Assembly: GCA_024811115.1 (NCBI GenBank) | Contig: JAKOGH010000183.1 | Coordinates: forward strand, 1 to 50,471 | Source: Terana coerulea | Lineage: Eukaryota > Basidiomycota > Agaricomycetes > Polyporales > Phanerochaetaceae | DNA: 50,471 nucleotides | Reading direction: 5' to 3' | Notes under the pieces: generated by a model | What the model was told of the DNA's origin: nothing | The model's database searches: none | The model's input: the letters and a program-made list of their open reading frames with translations, nothing else | Translations under genes and position numbers: made by a program | Part shown: positions 1 to 9,332 of the stretch, in pieces | Layout of the letters: every line of letters starts with the position of its first letter | Numbering within the stretch: the stretch's first letter is position 1

Positions 1-240
1 CTGGTGCAGGGTACAAGTGCCCTTTCCTTTTTGGGATTTTGTCTCGAAAGACAGTCCCCTTTTGTTGTAGTCCTCAGACTTACACCATTATGACAAAGGT
101 ACGTTATTATTCTACGGTGCTTATATGTATCATTAGACTTACACTACTATAACAAAGAACATAGTTCGTTCCTGTTCTCTTATCGCATGCTTGGTATTGT
201 TAACCTGCGGTTGGCTTTCGATAAGTATGCAAGTCTGCTA
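1..240. repeat. Degenerate direct repeat, gene-poor edge
   Basis: Two imperfect copies of a unit beginning agacttacac lie near 76-112 and 132-166. Each is followed by a variant of attatgacaaagg or actataacaaag. No open frame of note crosses them. They may be the remains of a transposon end or a simple duplication; nothing more can be assigned. Confidence 0.4.
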
Positions 241-660
241 ATTAGCCCAAAAAGTACAAAATAGAACCAAATTAGCTCTAAGCAATATAATAATAAGGAT
301 CTAAGTAATAAATAAGAGCAACAGCAAGATATGTTGGATAAGCTCTAAATAATGTAATAAATGAGGCACAAATAACATCCAAGTGGGTAAGAATATAATC
401 ATAAGCTATTGATAAAACATAGAATAGTGACAAATTAGGTAAAAGAAGCTTAGTTGATAAGCTAATAAAAGTATGCACTAAGGCATTAGTAAGTGATAAA
501 AAGTGAATTAGTTGATAAAAAGCTGTGAGTAAATAGCAGATTAGAATGTTGAAAGGCAAAAACTGGTTAGCCAACTAATAGGGATAGATTAGCTAAATGA
601 TCTATATTTTAGTGAAGCATTTGGGCAAAGTGTGAAAAAGGGCACTATAGCGACTTAGCA
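240..660. repeat. AT-rich island with imperfect short repeats
   Basis: This stretch is strikingly AT-rich compared with the GC-rich genes that follow. It is built from loose repeats of motifs such as gataagct, taataa and gataaaaag. A 98-codon frame on the minus strand is only a by-product of the composition: it is made of Leu, Tyr, Ile and Ser and matches no family I know. It looks like degraded repeat or transposon DNA. Confidence 0.45.
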
Positions 661-929
661 CTAGAAAGAAGCATAGTGCAATTAGAAGGGGGTTTAGATG
701 GCCATCTGCAACGAGAGAAAGCCAGTCTCGAGCCAGTCTGTTCCCCAGCTAGTTACTCAGAGACTGCACCACTATTTCCGTCCCCAGTTGAGAGCGTCGC
801 ACCTGGTACAGTTGTACTAGTTGTTGTTGACACAGGAATCCTGGGCATAACATTTGGTCACACTAGCCAGTGACCCAACAGCGGCCTCACACTGGCAGAC
901 AGATCTACAGGTGGGGGTACCTAAGGGAG

Positions 930-1640
930 AACGCCATAGGGGTAGGTGCCGTAGGGGATATGCCGTAGGAGGTCTTTTAAAGTGTGCTTAGCATGTGGGG
1001 GACATCTTATACTTCATTGCACGTTTTCTGTGTCTAACCGATGCGCCCGTGTTTTCTGGATGATGCTGTGACAGAGACTGTATGCCGTAGAGTATAGGCA
1101 ATGGAAGCACGATTCTGCACGGCCTGTCGTTGCCGATTAACTCTTTAAGCACTTTCAGTCAGACGATGGTTGCTGCACGCAATTTAAAAGCAAAGGTAAT
1201 AATAAAAGGCTCTCCTCGCGTGCATGCACCATTAAGCTTATTCGCGCCCAAAGCCGCCTCTTGAAAGTCTTAAGAACATCATCCTACGGTGCTCAGTCCA
1301 TCACATCAGCAAAACGTACAAGCGCTGACGACTGATGAGCGCTGACGAGCACTGAGAGCACTGACGAACGGTTTGGAACCGAAGTTCAAGCCCTGCTGAA
1401 GCCGGACTTTACTAGATTTTGTATTTTCTTAGTGCCTCATGTTTCATAAACTATGCTGGACGTGAATGATGATGGTTTACTCACCGAAGCTTTGCTGCAA
1501 GAGTCGGATGCAGAGGGGTAAAACGTCTGAGAGCGCTCAAAACGACTACTGAGACTGGCGGGCGCTGACGGCACTGAAGGGACTGAAGCGCGCTGAGATG
1601 GCTTCATCAGTACCTGTCAGTACCGCTCAGCGCCAATGCA
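930..1640. repeat. Gene-free stretch with short degenerate repeats
   Basis: Near 930-975 the motif gccgtagggg recurs with small changes. Between 1318 and 1375, and again at 1555-1640, variants of agcgctgacg, agcactga and ggcactgaag follow each other, giving a minisatellite-like texture. No convincing gene was seen. The last part may lie in the 3' end of the GST gene, whose last visible coding exon is just above this region on the minus strand. Confidence 0.35.
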
Positions 1641-1689
1641 ACTTTGCTGATGCAGTGTGTCCATCAGTACAGCTCAAGTACTCTTGTTC

Positions 1690-2737
1690 CACTTACTTCA
1701 TCCCACGTAGCGACGACACTTGGACGGGACAAGACCGCCTTCTTGTACTCCTGGAACCTCGCCAAGCTCGGGGAGTTGAGCGAGTCCAAGATTTTTGGCC
1801 CTGGCCTACAGGATAATTGCCAAGCTCGTTTGAGAGGTTCAGATCCACCCTCTGTCAAAATAACGGATCGCGCGGGGGGAACGTCGTCGGCGTGAGGGGG
1901 CAAACGCGCGAGCGTTCACGTTGCATTACAGCAGGTTTATCTATGTACTATGACGGTCAGGTACACAACCAGGCACGTAATTAGCGTAACAAACAAATGT
2001 AAATACAGAGCGCCCGAGCATCGGAGCGCAATGAGCACAAGCTCGAATCTATGATTCTAACACCCTCGCCAAAAAGGGCGCGATGGCTATGTCTGCGGCG
2101 GAGAACTCGCCGACGGCGAAGCCTTTCGCGGGCAGGAGCTGCTGGATGTGCTCGGCTGCGGCGATGAGCTGCTGCGGGTCGCCGCCGTTGTGAATCACGG
2201 CCGCGTTGGCCGGACTGAACTTGTTCGACACGGCGTCGATGAACAGCCGGACCTTCGCGCGCAGCACCGGGTCCTTTGGCAGGATGCCAGACTCTGGGTA
2301 GAGATCGGCAATGAACTCGACGAGAACCAGCGACTCGTTGAGCTTGAGAGACTCAGGCTCGGGCTGGTCTGGTGGTACTTCCGGACCTCCGTAGGCAATA
2401 GCAGGAACCTAAGCCATCGATGAGCGAGCATGACTACGAGAAGACCAGAATATGGATCTCACCTTTCCCACTGGGTTAACCTTGGGCAGATACCACCCAG
2501 GCTTATTCTTCAGATCAATTTCGTACCGGGTGAACGGCGCTTTCGCCTCAGCGATCGCAATTTCTACCTGAGCTCAAGTTATCAATAATTAGTGGTGTGT
2601 TTCTCGTATGAGAGGCCAGAACGGGCTCTTTGCGCGTAGGGACAGATCTAGTAAATCGCATCAGCGGTGATGTCTTCGCCACACTCTAGCGAGAAGGGAC
2701 GTACCTTGGCGGTGTATAGGGTGATTCGCTCAGGCAT
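1690..2737 (-). CDS. Glutathione S-transferase, cysteine-type active site
   Basis: GSTs conjugate or reduce with glutathione in the cytosol, often next to P450s in xenobiotic or secondary metabolism. The start ATG at 2737 gives MPERITLYTAK. The next piece is a 21-nt microexon at 2627-2647 reading ICPYAQR, the thioredoxin-fold active-site motif with its cysteine. Exon 2463-2567 follows (EIAIAEAK, then LKNKPGWYLPKVNPVGKVPA), then the helical C-terminal domain from 2408 downward (SLVLVEFIADLYPESG, GFAVGEFSAADIAIAPFLAR). The end is less clear: the frame stops at 2049, but typical last-helix sequence (SLARFQEYKKAVLSRPS, VVATWDE) is in frame at about 1694-1830, so at least one further intron must lie in 1830-2060. 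The donor after the microexon reads GC rather than GT. P450-A lies upstream on the same strand. Confidence 0.75.
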
Positions 2738-3160
2738 GATTGTTAACTAGCGTGGTAAGTGGACAAAGTCGCCTGTGCACCCTCTGCGCTTGCTCTTCGC
2801 ATCACGTTGCTTTATATGCCATGCGTGGGACTTGCATGCAACGATCGCCAGCATCCTTCAAGCCGCCCTCAGCTGCAAGTATCACGCACGATGAGGTCAT
2901 CCGACTTATCAAGCAGCAGCACCCTATCGTCACAGCCACCAGTGAGATTGCATACATCCACCACACGCAGGAGTTCTTCTCACACAATAAGTTAGATTGT
3001 AGATCAGTGATCCCAGGCTCTATCACTGAGTAGGCATCGCCTGACTCGTCCACTTGGCTAGGGAGCAGCAGCGGGACCAGGATCACAAAGGATGCGCAGA
3101 ATCACACTGCTTCTTCATTGAACACTTGAATGTACAGTGTGTAGTACATCGATGCCGTGA
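2738..3160. other. Intergenic: GST promoter and P450-A 3' end
   Basis: Overlapping short frames occur on both strands here but none has recognisable protein sequence. The interval separates the GST start (2737) from the stop of P450-A (3161), both on the minus strand, so it should contain the GST promoter and the P450-A 3' untranslated region. Confidence 0.4.
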
Positions 3161-5354
3161 TTAGACTGACTGACGAATAAGAACTTCTGCCTCCATAGAT
3201 CGAGGCTTGATTGAGCACTTGAACGGCCGCGGATGGCTAAAATAATATTAACAGCGGGTAAGCGGTGGCTTCAAGCATAGTAAACAACTTGACATACCTT
3301 ATGAACCCATCATATTCCACCTCTGGCGTGATCTCGTCTCCCTGAGCGTCGAGGGCTTTCGTAATGTTAAATACGTGCAGCATCCTGGCGACCGCAATGA
3401 ATATCGTGTTGTGGGCAAAGTACATGCCTGGGCATATACTATTCAAAGGTTAACAAGTCGCCAATGTGGTAGAGGAATTTGGACGTACCGTCGGCCGAAG
3501 CCGAAGCTAATGATCGCAGGATCTTCGAAGCGACTCAGCTCCCGGAGGCTACCCTGTGCGTCCAGGTAGCGTTCGGGTCTGAAGCGAGACGGCTCTGGGA
3601 ACACCTTGTCGTCATGCAGCATCGACCTAGAGACTGTGAATTGGAGCTATGGGCTTTATGTTGAGGACGCACCAGATATTTGCCCAAAGATGGTTCCCTT
3701 CGGGAAATGATATCCTTCATAAATGTCGTCCTGCGCCAGGCTGTGCGCGAGACCTACAGCGCCCATGTAAGCACGGCCATAATACTTTGTAGGAGAAAGA
3801 GACTCTCGGCCTACCGAGAGGTACTGAAGGGGCCCATCGGAGAATTTCGAGCACAATCGCCTCCACATACGGAAGATTAGGGCGATCTGAGAAGGAAGGC
3901 GGTCGCTGGCATCCCGTTCCCAGAACGGAATCTATCTCGGCCTGCGCCCGTGTTTGTACATCCGGAAAGAGAGTCATAGCGAGGATAAACGACGCCAAGG
4001 ACGACGGAGGCTGTAATACTGCCTGTCAATTACAGTCTATATTGTGCGAAATAGCCGTACTTACACTGTCTGTACCACCTGTGCATTGCCAAAAAGTTAG
4101 ATTGTTGAGGTGAACATGAAGGACGCCCTTCCGCACCTGAGTATAGCGAGGCAGCCGCTGCCTTGATCAGTTCTTGTTCAGCGGCCGTTGGCTCTCCTTT
4201 CCCCTTCAAATACGAAGAGACAAACGATGTTGTAGCCTTCCCGCTAGCCTATCCCCGGAACATTAGCTTCGTCGAAGACAAGCGCGAGACTAAATAGTAC
4301 CCACCATCTCCTTTTCGACGAACTCGTATGGAACGTCGTACAGCCGTTCTCGAGATTGACGAAATACCCTTGCGTCTGACTTGAACTTTAGGCCAGGAAT
4401 CCAGTCCGGGGCATGTTTAAGCCATGGGATTGTATCCACAAGATACGCCCCAGGTTCGGAAGCAAGGCAAAAGCCCTGCATAGCTACCTCTGCTATACTG
4501 ACAAGTTCGTCTTCTTTGTCGAAGTCGGATACTTCGTAACCATACGAAAGTAACAGAATAAGTGCTCCGGTTGATCTGTTACGATCCTTGAGGAACTCTT
4601 ATGACAAAAGGATGACGAGAAGTGCGTACTGTCTGACATGGGTGATAAAGTCCTTGGGGGTGCCCAACAGTCGTGCTAACAGTTTGCTAGCATTTCTTTC
4701 TTGCGCGGAAAGGAGGTCGGATCGCTGGACGGCCCGAGGTCCTATGAACTGCTGGAATAGACGGCGGAACTCTCGGAATCGAGGACTGTGCGGCCCAGGG
4801 GCATAACCCAGACCGAGGTCCCAACCAACTCTAACGCCATTTAAGATAAAGTGTAGAAGGTTATAGTGCAGCTTGCTCACAGCTCTCCGACCATTGTGGC
4901 CTTGGGCCTGTCGGAATAAATAGATCCTACGAAGAATCATGGCTTTTAGTGGCCTCCTATGTGCACCGTGCTCAGGGACTTTCTCGTACCTCTTGCGTCC
5001 AACAGATCACTAGCTACTTGGGCCGATCCAAGTATCACTGTGGGTTGTCCAGCAACAGTGATATACACGATATCGCCTCATAACCAAGAATCAGTCGTGA
5101 ATTTACGTATCAGAGTAGCGAAACTGTGCTGTACCGTAGTGTTTGATCCAGTCGTCGAACTTGAGCCATTGTCTGTCTCGCGGGATCTGATATGCATTCC
5201 CGACAACGGGAAGGCCACGGGGTCCAGGAGGGTTTTTCTCGCGCTGCTTTGCTGTCAAAATCGCGAAGTCGACTGTGCGTGCCGCCCGGTACAGAAGATA
5301 GGAACAAGCGAAGAGGAGTAATACGTTGGCACTGCTGTAGAGTGCGGCTTGCAT
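3161..5354 (-). CDS. Cytochrome P450 monooxygenase A
   Basis: This is a haem-thiolate monooxygenase of the membrane-anchored fungal type. Exon 1 (5354 downward) encodes a hydrophobic anchor (VLLLFACSYLLYRAAR) and the hinge PPGPRGLPVVGN. Later exons give GSIYSDRPKATMVGEL, WDLGLGYAPGPHSPRFREF, the I-helix motif GGTDS (near 4070), the K-helix ExxR in VEAIVLEILRW (near 3850), and the haem loop FGFGRRICPG, which is split by an intron between 3440 and 3490 and carries the proximal cysteine. The last exon ends at the TAA at 3161. I followed the exons through short GT-AG introns and saw no frameshift. It is about as long as typical fungal P450s and resembles the O-methylsterigmatocystin oxidoreductase-like group common in Agaricomycetes. 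The substrate cannot be told. P450-B is a tandem copy. Confidence 0.9.
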
Positions 5355-5545
5355 GTTGCTATTGTTCTAGAGTAGCAGTCAAAGTCGAATAGAGCGTGCG
5401 CCGAGGTAAGCCTTCGACAGTCTCCCTAGGCAGAGTAGACAGACTCAGATGAGACGGACAGTCTGTCCGACGTCTGCTTTTTCAATAGGGGGTCTTAGGT
5501 CACTGTGGGAAGCTAATTATACTTAGACAAACAATTCTAAGCTGA
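5355..5545. other. P450-A upstream region
   Basis: This short stretch lies between the P450-A start codon and the BTB fragment. It should hold the P450-A promoter. The segment at 5355-5410 (ttgctattgttctagagtagcagtc) resembles the sequence just upstream of P450-B (8838-8890), so the promoter was probably copied together with the gene. No distinct element was recognised. Confidence 0.4.
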
Positions 5546-5555
5546 AGCGGTGACT

Positions 5556-5846
5556 TTACGTGCTTTGACTTGTCTTCGATAGCCTTTTGTATCGACAACG
5601 CCGTTCGAAGCCCCAGTGGTACGCTTGAGCCGGCAGCGTGTAGATGCCGGCAGACCTTCCCGACTTCTGAGCCAGGAGGGACTTGTGGCACTTGAAGCCA
5701 TGGATGTCGCCGTGCCCGGTGCAGCCAGGGCTAGCGCGAATGACGATGTTGCCGTCGTCGAACCACATCTGCTCGTCTTCAATGAGCAGATTGGGCCGCT
5801 CGACTCGTCCGGCCAGTTCAACAATTGGCCAATAAGACCTCCACAA
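5556..5846 (-). pseudogene. BTB/POZ domain fragment
   Basis: A minus-strand frame reads DEQMWFDDGNIVIRAS and, shortly after, GFKCHKSLLAQKSG. Together these match the opening of a fungal BTB/POZ domain: the strand motif W-F-x-D-G-N-I-V, then the F-x-x-H-K-S-x-L-A helix. The domain stops just after that helix, so most of the fold is missing, and no following exon with the usual continuation was seen. BTB domains mediate dimerisation and adaptor roles, but this piece is too short to work. It interrupts the otherwise parallel order of the two GST-P450 units, so it probably entered unit 1 after duplication or was lost from unit 2. Confidence 0.6.
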
Positions 5847-6037
5847 GGCGGTTTCGGATAATCGTCATGAGGCGGCGACCGTGGCATAAACAGCGGCACC
5901 CCGATGCCTTGTGTAGAGGGCCTTACCGTAGTACGAGTCAAAATACCCGCGAAGCGTATTCTTCACCAAGTTTTCAAGAATCGGAAACCTTATTTCCACA
6001 TGGGCTCGGATCAAAGCCCCAAGCTCTGTCTCAGGTA

Positions 6038-6080
6038 GTCGGCCATCAGCCTAAATGCCGCCATCAGCCTAAATGCCGCT
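6038..6080. repeat. Two tandem copies of a 19-bp unit
   Basis: The unit ccatcagcctaaatgccg occurs twice in direct succession. It lies beside the BTB fragment and could be a slippage product or a scar of an insertion. Confidence 0.6.
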
Positions 6081-6231
6081 AACGAAGCCTGGGAGGCCAA
6101 ATTGAAGCAAGGCCAGGCAACGCGATGTTCGACGCGTAAAGGACCATGCAAGTTCCCACTTCACTCGGGTTCTACCTAACAACTTGAATGAGTATAAGCC
6201 TATAATGAACTGAATTGCTCTTACACATATA

Positions 6232-6425
6232 GAGAGTATTAGTGGAGCCTCAGGCCTCGGGTGGTGGTGGTTGCTTTCAAACATCGCGAAGCCGCACGGA
6301 GCGGAGCGCCCGGAACTGGTCACGTGGGATCAACGCGCAAAACGCCACCACGGCCAGGGTCGGCAAAGCGCCCTGAGAGATGTGTGACTTGCTGACATAC
6401 CACGACTCAGAGTTCAATGCACACA
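6232..6425. repeat. Duplicated flank, copy 1 (pairs with 8898-9070)
   Basis: The stretch from gcctcaggcctcggg to cacacaagcct matches 8898-9070 with scattered changes; shared blocks include aacatcgcgaagccgcacgg and aacgccacca. This marks the upstream end of each GST-P450 duplication unit. A small frame on the minus strand (PCGFAMFESN) is shared by both, but I do not recognise a family. Confidence 0.7.
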
Positions 6426-6454
6426 AGCCTCACACAAGGTCGGCTGCAGTGACG

Positions 6455-6590
6455 ACGGATAGCCGCCTTTATGGATCACTGCCGCGTTGGCAGTACCGAA
6501 CTTGTTCGACGCAGCGTCGATGAACTTGAACAGCCAGACCTTCGCGCGCAGCACGGGGTCCTTTGGCCAGAATCGCAGAGGATGTGCCTG
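6455..6590 (-). pseudogene. GST fragment (truncated duplicate)
   Basis: The minus strand reads KDPVLRAK, then FIDAASNKFGTANAAVIHKG. This is nearly the same as the middle of the GST at 2200-2290 (KDPVLRAK, FIDAVSNKFSPANAAVIHNG). A small in-frame insertion changes VRLFIDA to VWLFKFIDA, and the match is lost after YPSSLQPT. No active-site exon or C-terminus is present, so it is a relic of the GST in the second duplication unit. It marks the junction of the two units. Confidence 0.8.
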
Positions 6591-6648
6591 ATCATAAGTA
6601 TTGTTTCTCGACACGAACGTTTGGGCGTACAGTACACCGGTACCATAA

Positions 6649-8837
6649 CTAGATTGACTGACGGACCAGACTTTCTGCCTCCTTAGATCGAGGCTTGATT
6701 GAGCATTTGAACGGACGAGGATGGCTAGAGTAATATTGCCAGCAAATAAGCAGTGGTTCTGAGTATGGCAGCGACTGTCTGTACCTGATAAACCCATCAT
6801 ATTCCACCTCTGGTGTGATTTCATCCCCCTGCGCGTTGATGGCTTTCGTGATGTTGAATACGTGCAGCATTCTGGCGACAGCAATGAATATGGAGTTGTG
6901 GGCGAAGTACATGCCAGGGCATATACTATTCAAAGGTTAACAAGTCGTCAATACTGTAGAGGAATCTGGAAGTACCGTCGGCCAAAGCCAAAGCCGATAA
7001 TTGCAGGGTCTTCGAAACGACTCAACTCGCGGAGGCTACCCTTTGCGTCCAGGTAGCGTTCGGGTTTGAAGCGAGACGGCTCTGGAAATACTTTATCATC
7101 ATTTAACATTGACCTAGAGATCGTTAGTAAAAATCACAGGTTTAGCGAAGAGAACCCACCATATATTTGCCCAAAAGATTGTGCCCTTCCGAAAATGATA
7201 TCCTTCGTAATTGTCGTCCTGTGACAGGCTATGCGCGAGACCTACGGTGCCCTTGTAAGCACGGTCATAACGCTATGCAAGAGAGGGAGACTCTCGGCCA
7301 ACCTAGAGGTACTGAAGTGTTCCATCGGAGGATTTCGAGGACAATCGCCTCTACATATGGAAGATTCGGACGATCTGAGAAGGAAGGCAGTCGCTGCCAT
7401 CCCGTTCCCAAAACAGAATCTATCTCGGCCTGTGCCCGAGCTTGTACGTCGGGGTAGAGTGTCACAGCGAGGACAAACGAGGCCAGGGACGACGGAGTCT
7501 GTTGCATTGTCTGTCAAATATACCCTATAACAGGCAAAAGAAATCCGCACAGTGTCTGCACCACCTGAGCATTGTCGTAAAGTTAGGTTGATGAGGCGAA
7601 TGTGAAGGACTCCCTTTCGTACCTGAGTACAGCGAGCCAGCGGCTGCCTTGATCAGCTCCTGCTCAGCGGCCGTTGGCTCTCCTTTCTCATTCAGATACG
7701 AGGAAATGAAAGACGTAGCAGCCTTCCCACTAGCCTGCCCTCGAATCACTCAGCCTCATCGGAGATCAGCGCGCGAATGAGTGCTCACCATCTCTTGTTC
7801 TACAAATTTGTACGGAACGTCATACATCCGTTCTCGCGATTGGCGGAATCTTTTTGCGTCTGACTTGAACGTAAAGCCAGGAATCCAGTCTGGGACGTAT
7901 TTCAGCCATGGGAGTGTATCCACGAGGTAAGCGCCTGGTTCGGATGCAAGGCCAAAGCCCTGCATAGCTTCCTCCGCTATGTTAACAAGCTTGTCCTCCT
8001 TATCTGAGCTGGATACTTCATAACCGTACGAGATCAGCAGAATTAGTGCTCCAGTCGTTCTGTAGCAATTCGTGAGCAATTCTACGTCGGGCGGGTGACA
8101 GGAAGGACTTACTGTCTGACGTGTGTGATAAAGTCCTCCGGTGTGGTCAACAATCGTGCCAACAGCTTGCCAACATTTCTTTCTTGTGCCGAGAGAAGCT
8201 TAGATTGTTGGGCCGCCCGAGGTCCCATGAATTGTTGGAACAGACGGCGAAACTCTCGGAATCGAGGACTGTGTGGCCCAGGAGTATAGCACAAACCGAG
8301 ATCCCAGCCAACTCTAACGCTGTTTAAGAACAATGCGTCCGATTATAGCGTAACTCCCTTACAGCTCTCCGACCATCGTAGCTTTGGGTCTGTCGGAATA
8401 GATGCTTCCTAGTAAGAGTCGTGAATTTTAGTGGTGGCGTGCACGCTCCCTGCTCAAGTGTCGTACCTCTTGCATCTAGTAGATCGCTAGCAACCTGAGC
8501 GGATCCAAGTATCACTGTAGGCTGCCCAGTGACGGTGATATACACGATATCGCCTTATGATCATGACCGGGGATCAGTTGTGAATCTACGTGTCAGAGCA
8601 ATGAAACTGTGCTGTACCGTAGCGTTTGATCCAGTCGTCGAACTTGAGCCATTGTCTGTCTCGCGGGATCTGATATGCGTTCCCGACAATAGGAAGGCCT
8701 CGAGGTCCAGGAGGGCAGTTGCCGCGCCTCTTTGCCGTCAGACTCGTAACATTGACCATTCGTGCAAATTGGTACAAAACATAAGCGAAAGCGAAGAGAA
8801 GCAAAACGTCGGCAGTGGTGTAGAATGCTGCGTGCAT
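6649..8837 (-). CDS. Cytochrome P450 monooxygenase B (tandem paralogue of A)
   Basis: This gene has the same architecture and exon pattern as P450-A. It has an N-terminal membrane anchor (VLLLFAFAYVLYQFAR), hinge PPGPRGLPIVGN, GSIYSDRPKATM, an I-helix GGADT motif (near 7555), K-helix VEAIVLEILRW and haem loop FGFGRRICPG split by an intron (6925-6980). It ends SIKPRSKEAESLVRQSI with TAG at 6649. The I-helix is GGADT here and GGTDS in copy A, a substitution next to the oxygen-binding groove that could affect activity or substrate range. No frame break was seen across the exons I followed. Its downstream neighbour is only a GST fragment, so of the pair only this P450 survives in unit 2. Confidence 0.9.
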
Positions 8838-8897
8838 GACGCTATTGTTGTAAAGTGGCAGTCAGAGTCGCATACAGCGTCCGCCGAGGGAAGCATT

Positions 8898-9070
8898 CGA
8901 GACATTTTGAAGCCTCAGTGGTGGTAATTGCTTTCGAACATCGCGAAGCCGCACGGAGCGAGGGCGCTCCGGGCGTGGCCACGTGAGGTGAACGCCCAAA
9001 ACGCCACCAGGATAAGCAAAGCGCCCAGAAAGTTGGCTTGTCGACGCACCACGAGTTCAAATGCACACAA
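8898..9070. repeat. Duplicated flank, copy 2 (pairs with 6232-6425)
   Basis: This is the second copy of the segment bordering the GST-P450 units, lying upstream of P450-B. It ends near the same cacacaagcc block. Between here and the ABC-F start at 9333 nothing else was recognised. Confidence 0.7.
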
Positions 9071-9332
9071 GCCGGGCTTCGTCTGTGAAAATAACCATAG
9101 AAAATTGCTGCTCAACCTCCAAGCTACGGAAGACATGATGCCGCGAACTGTGGCTTTGGGTGAAGGTGTTTTATTCGATTGGCGTTCGTGGCACTTCGGA
9201 ACCGCACTTCAAAGTTCAAGATCATACTGAGTCAACGGAGCCTTGCTGTCTTAAGGTGCGAGCTGAATCAACCCACTTATTGAACCGACTCACAGATCCT
9301 CTGTTGCTTTAGAGTGTCTTTCCTGCGTAGAA

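Noticed and set aside
278..574. 98-codon minus-strand hydrophobic frame
   Set aside because: It lies in the AT-rich repeat island; the sequence is low-complexity Leu/Tyr/Ile and has no gene context.
1..1300. LTR retrotransposon
   Set aside because: No paired terminal repeats, primer-binding site or reverse transcriptase or integrase sequence was found.
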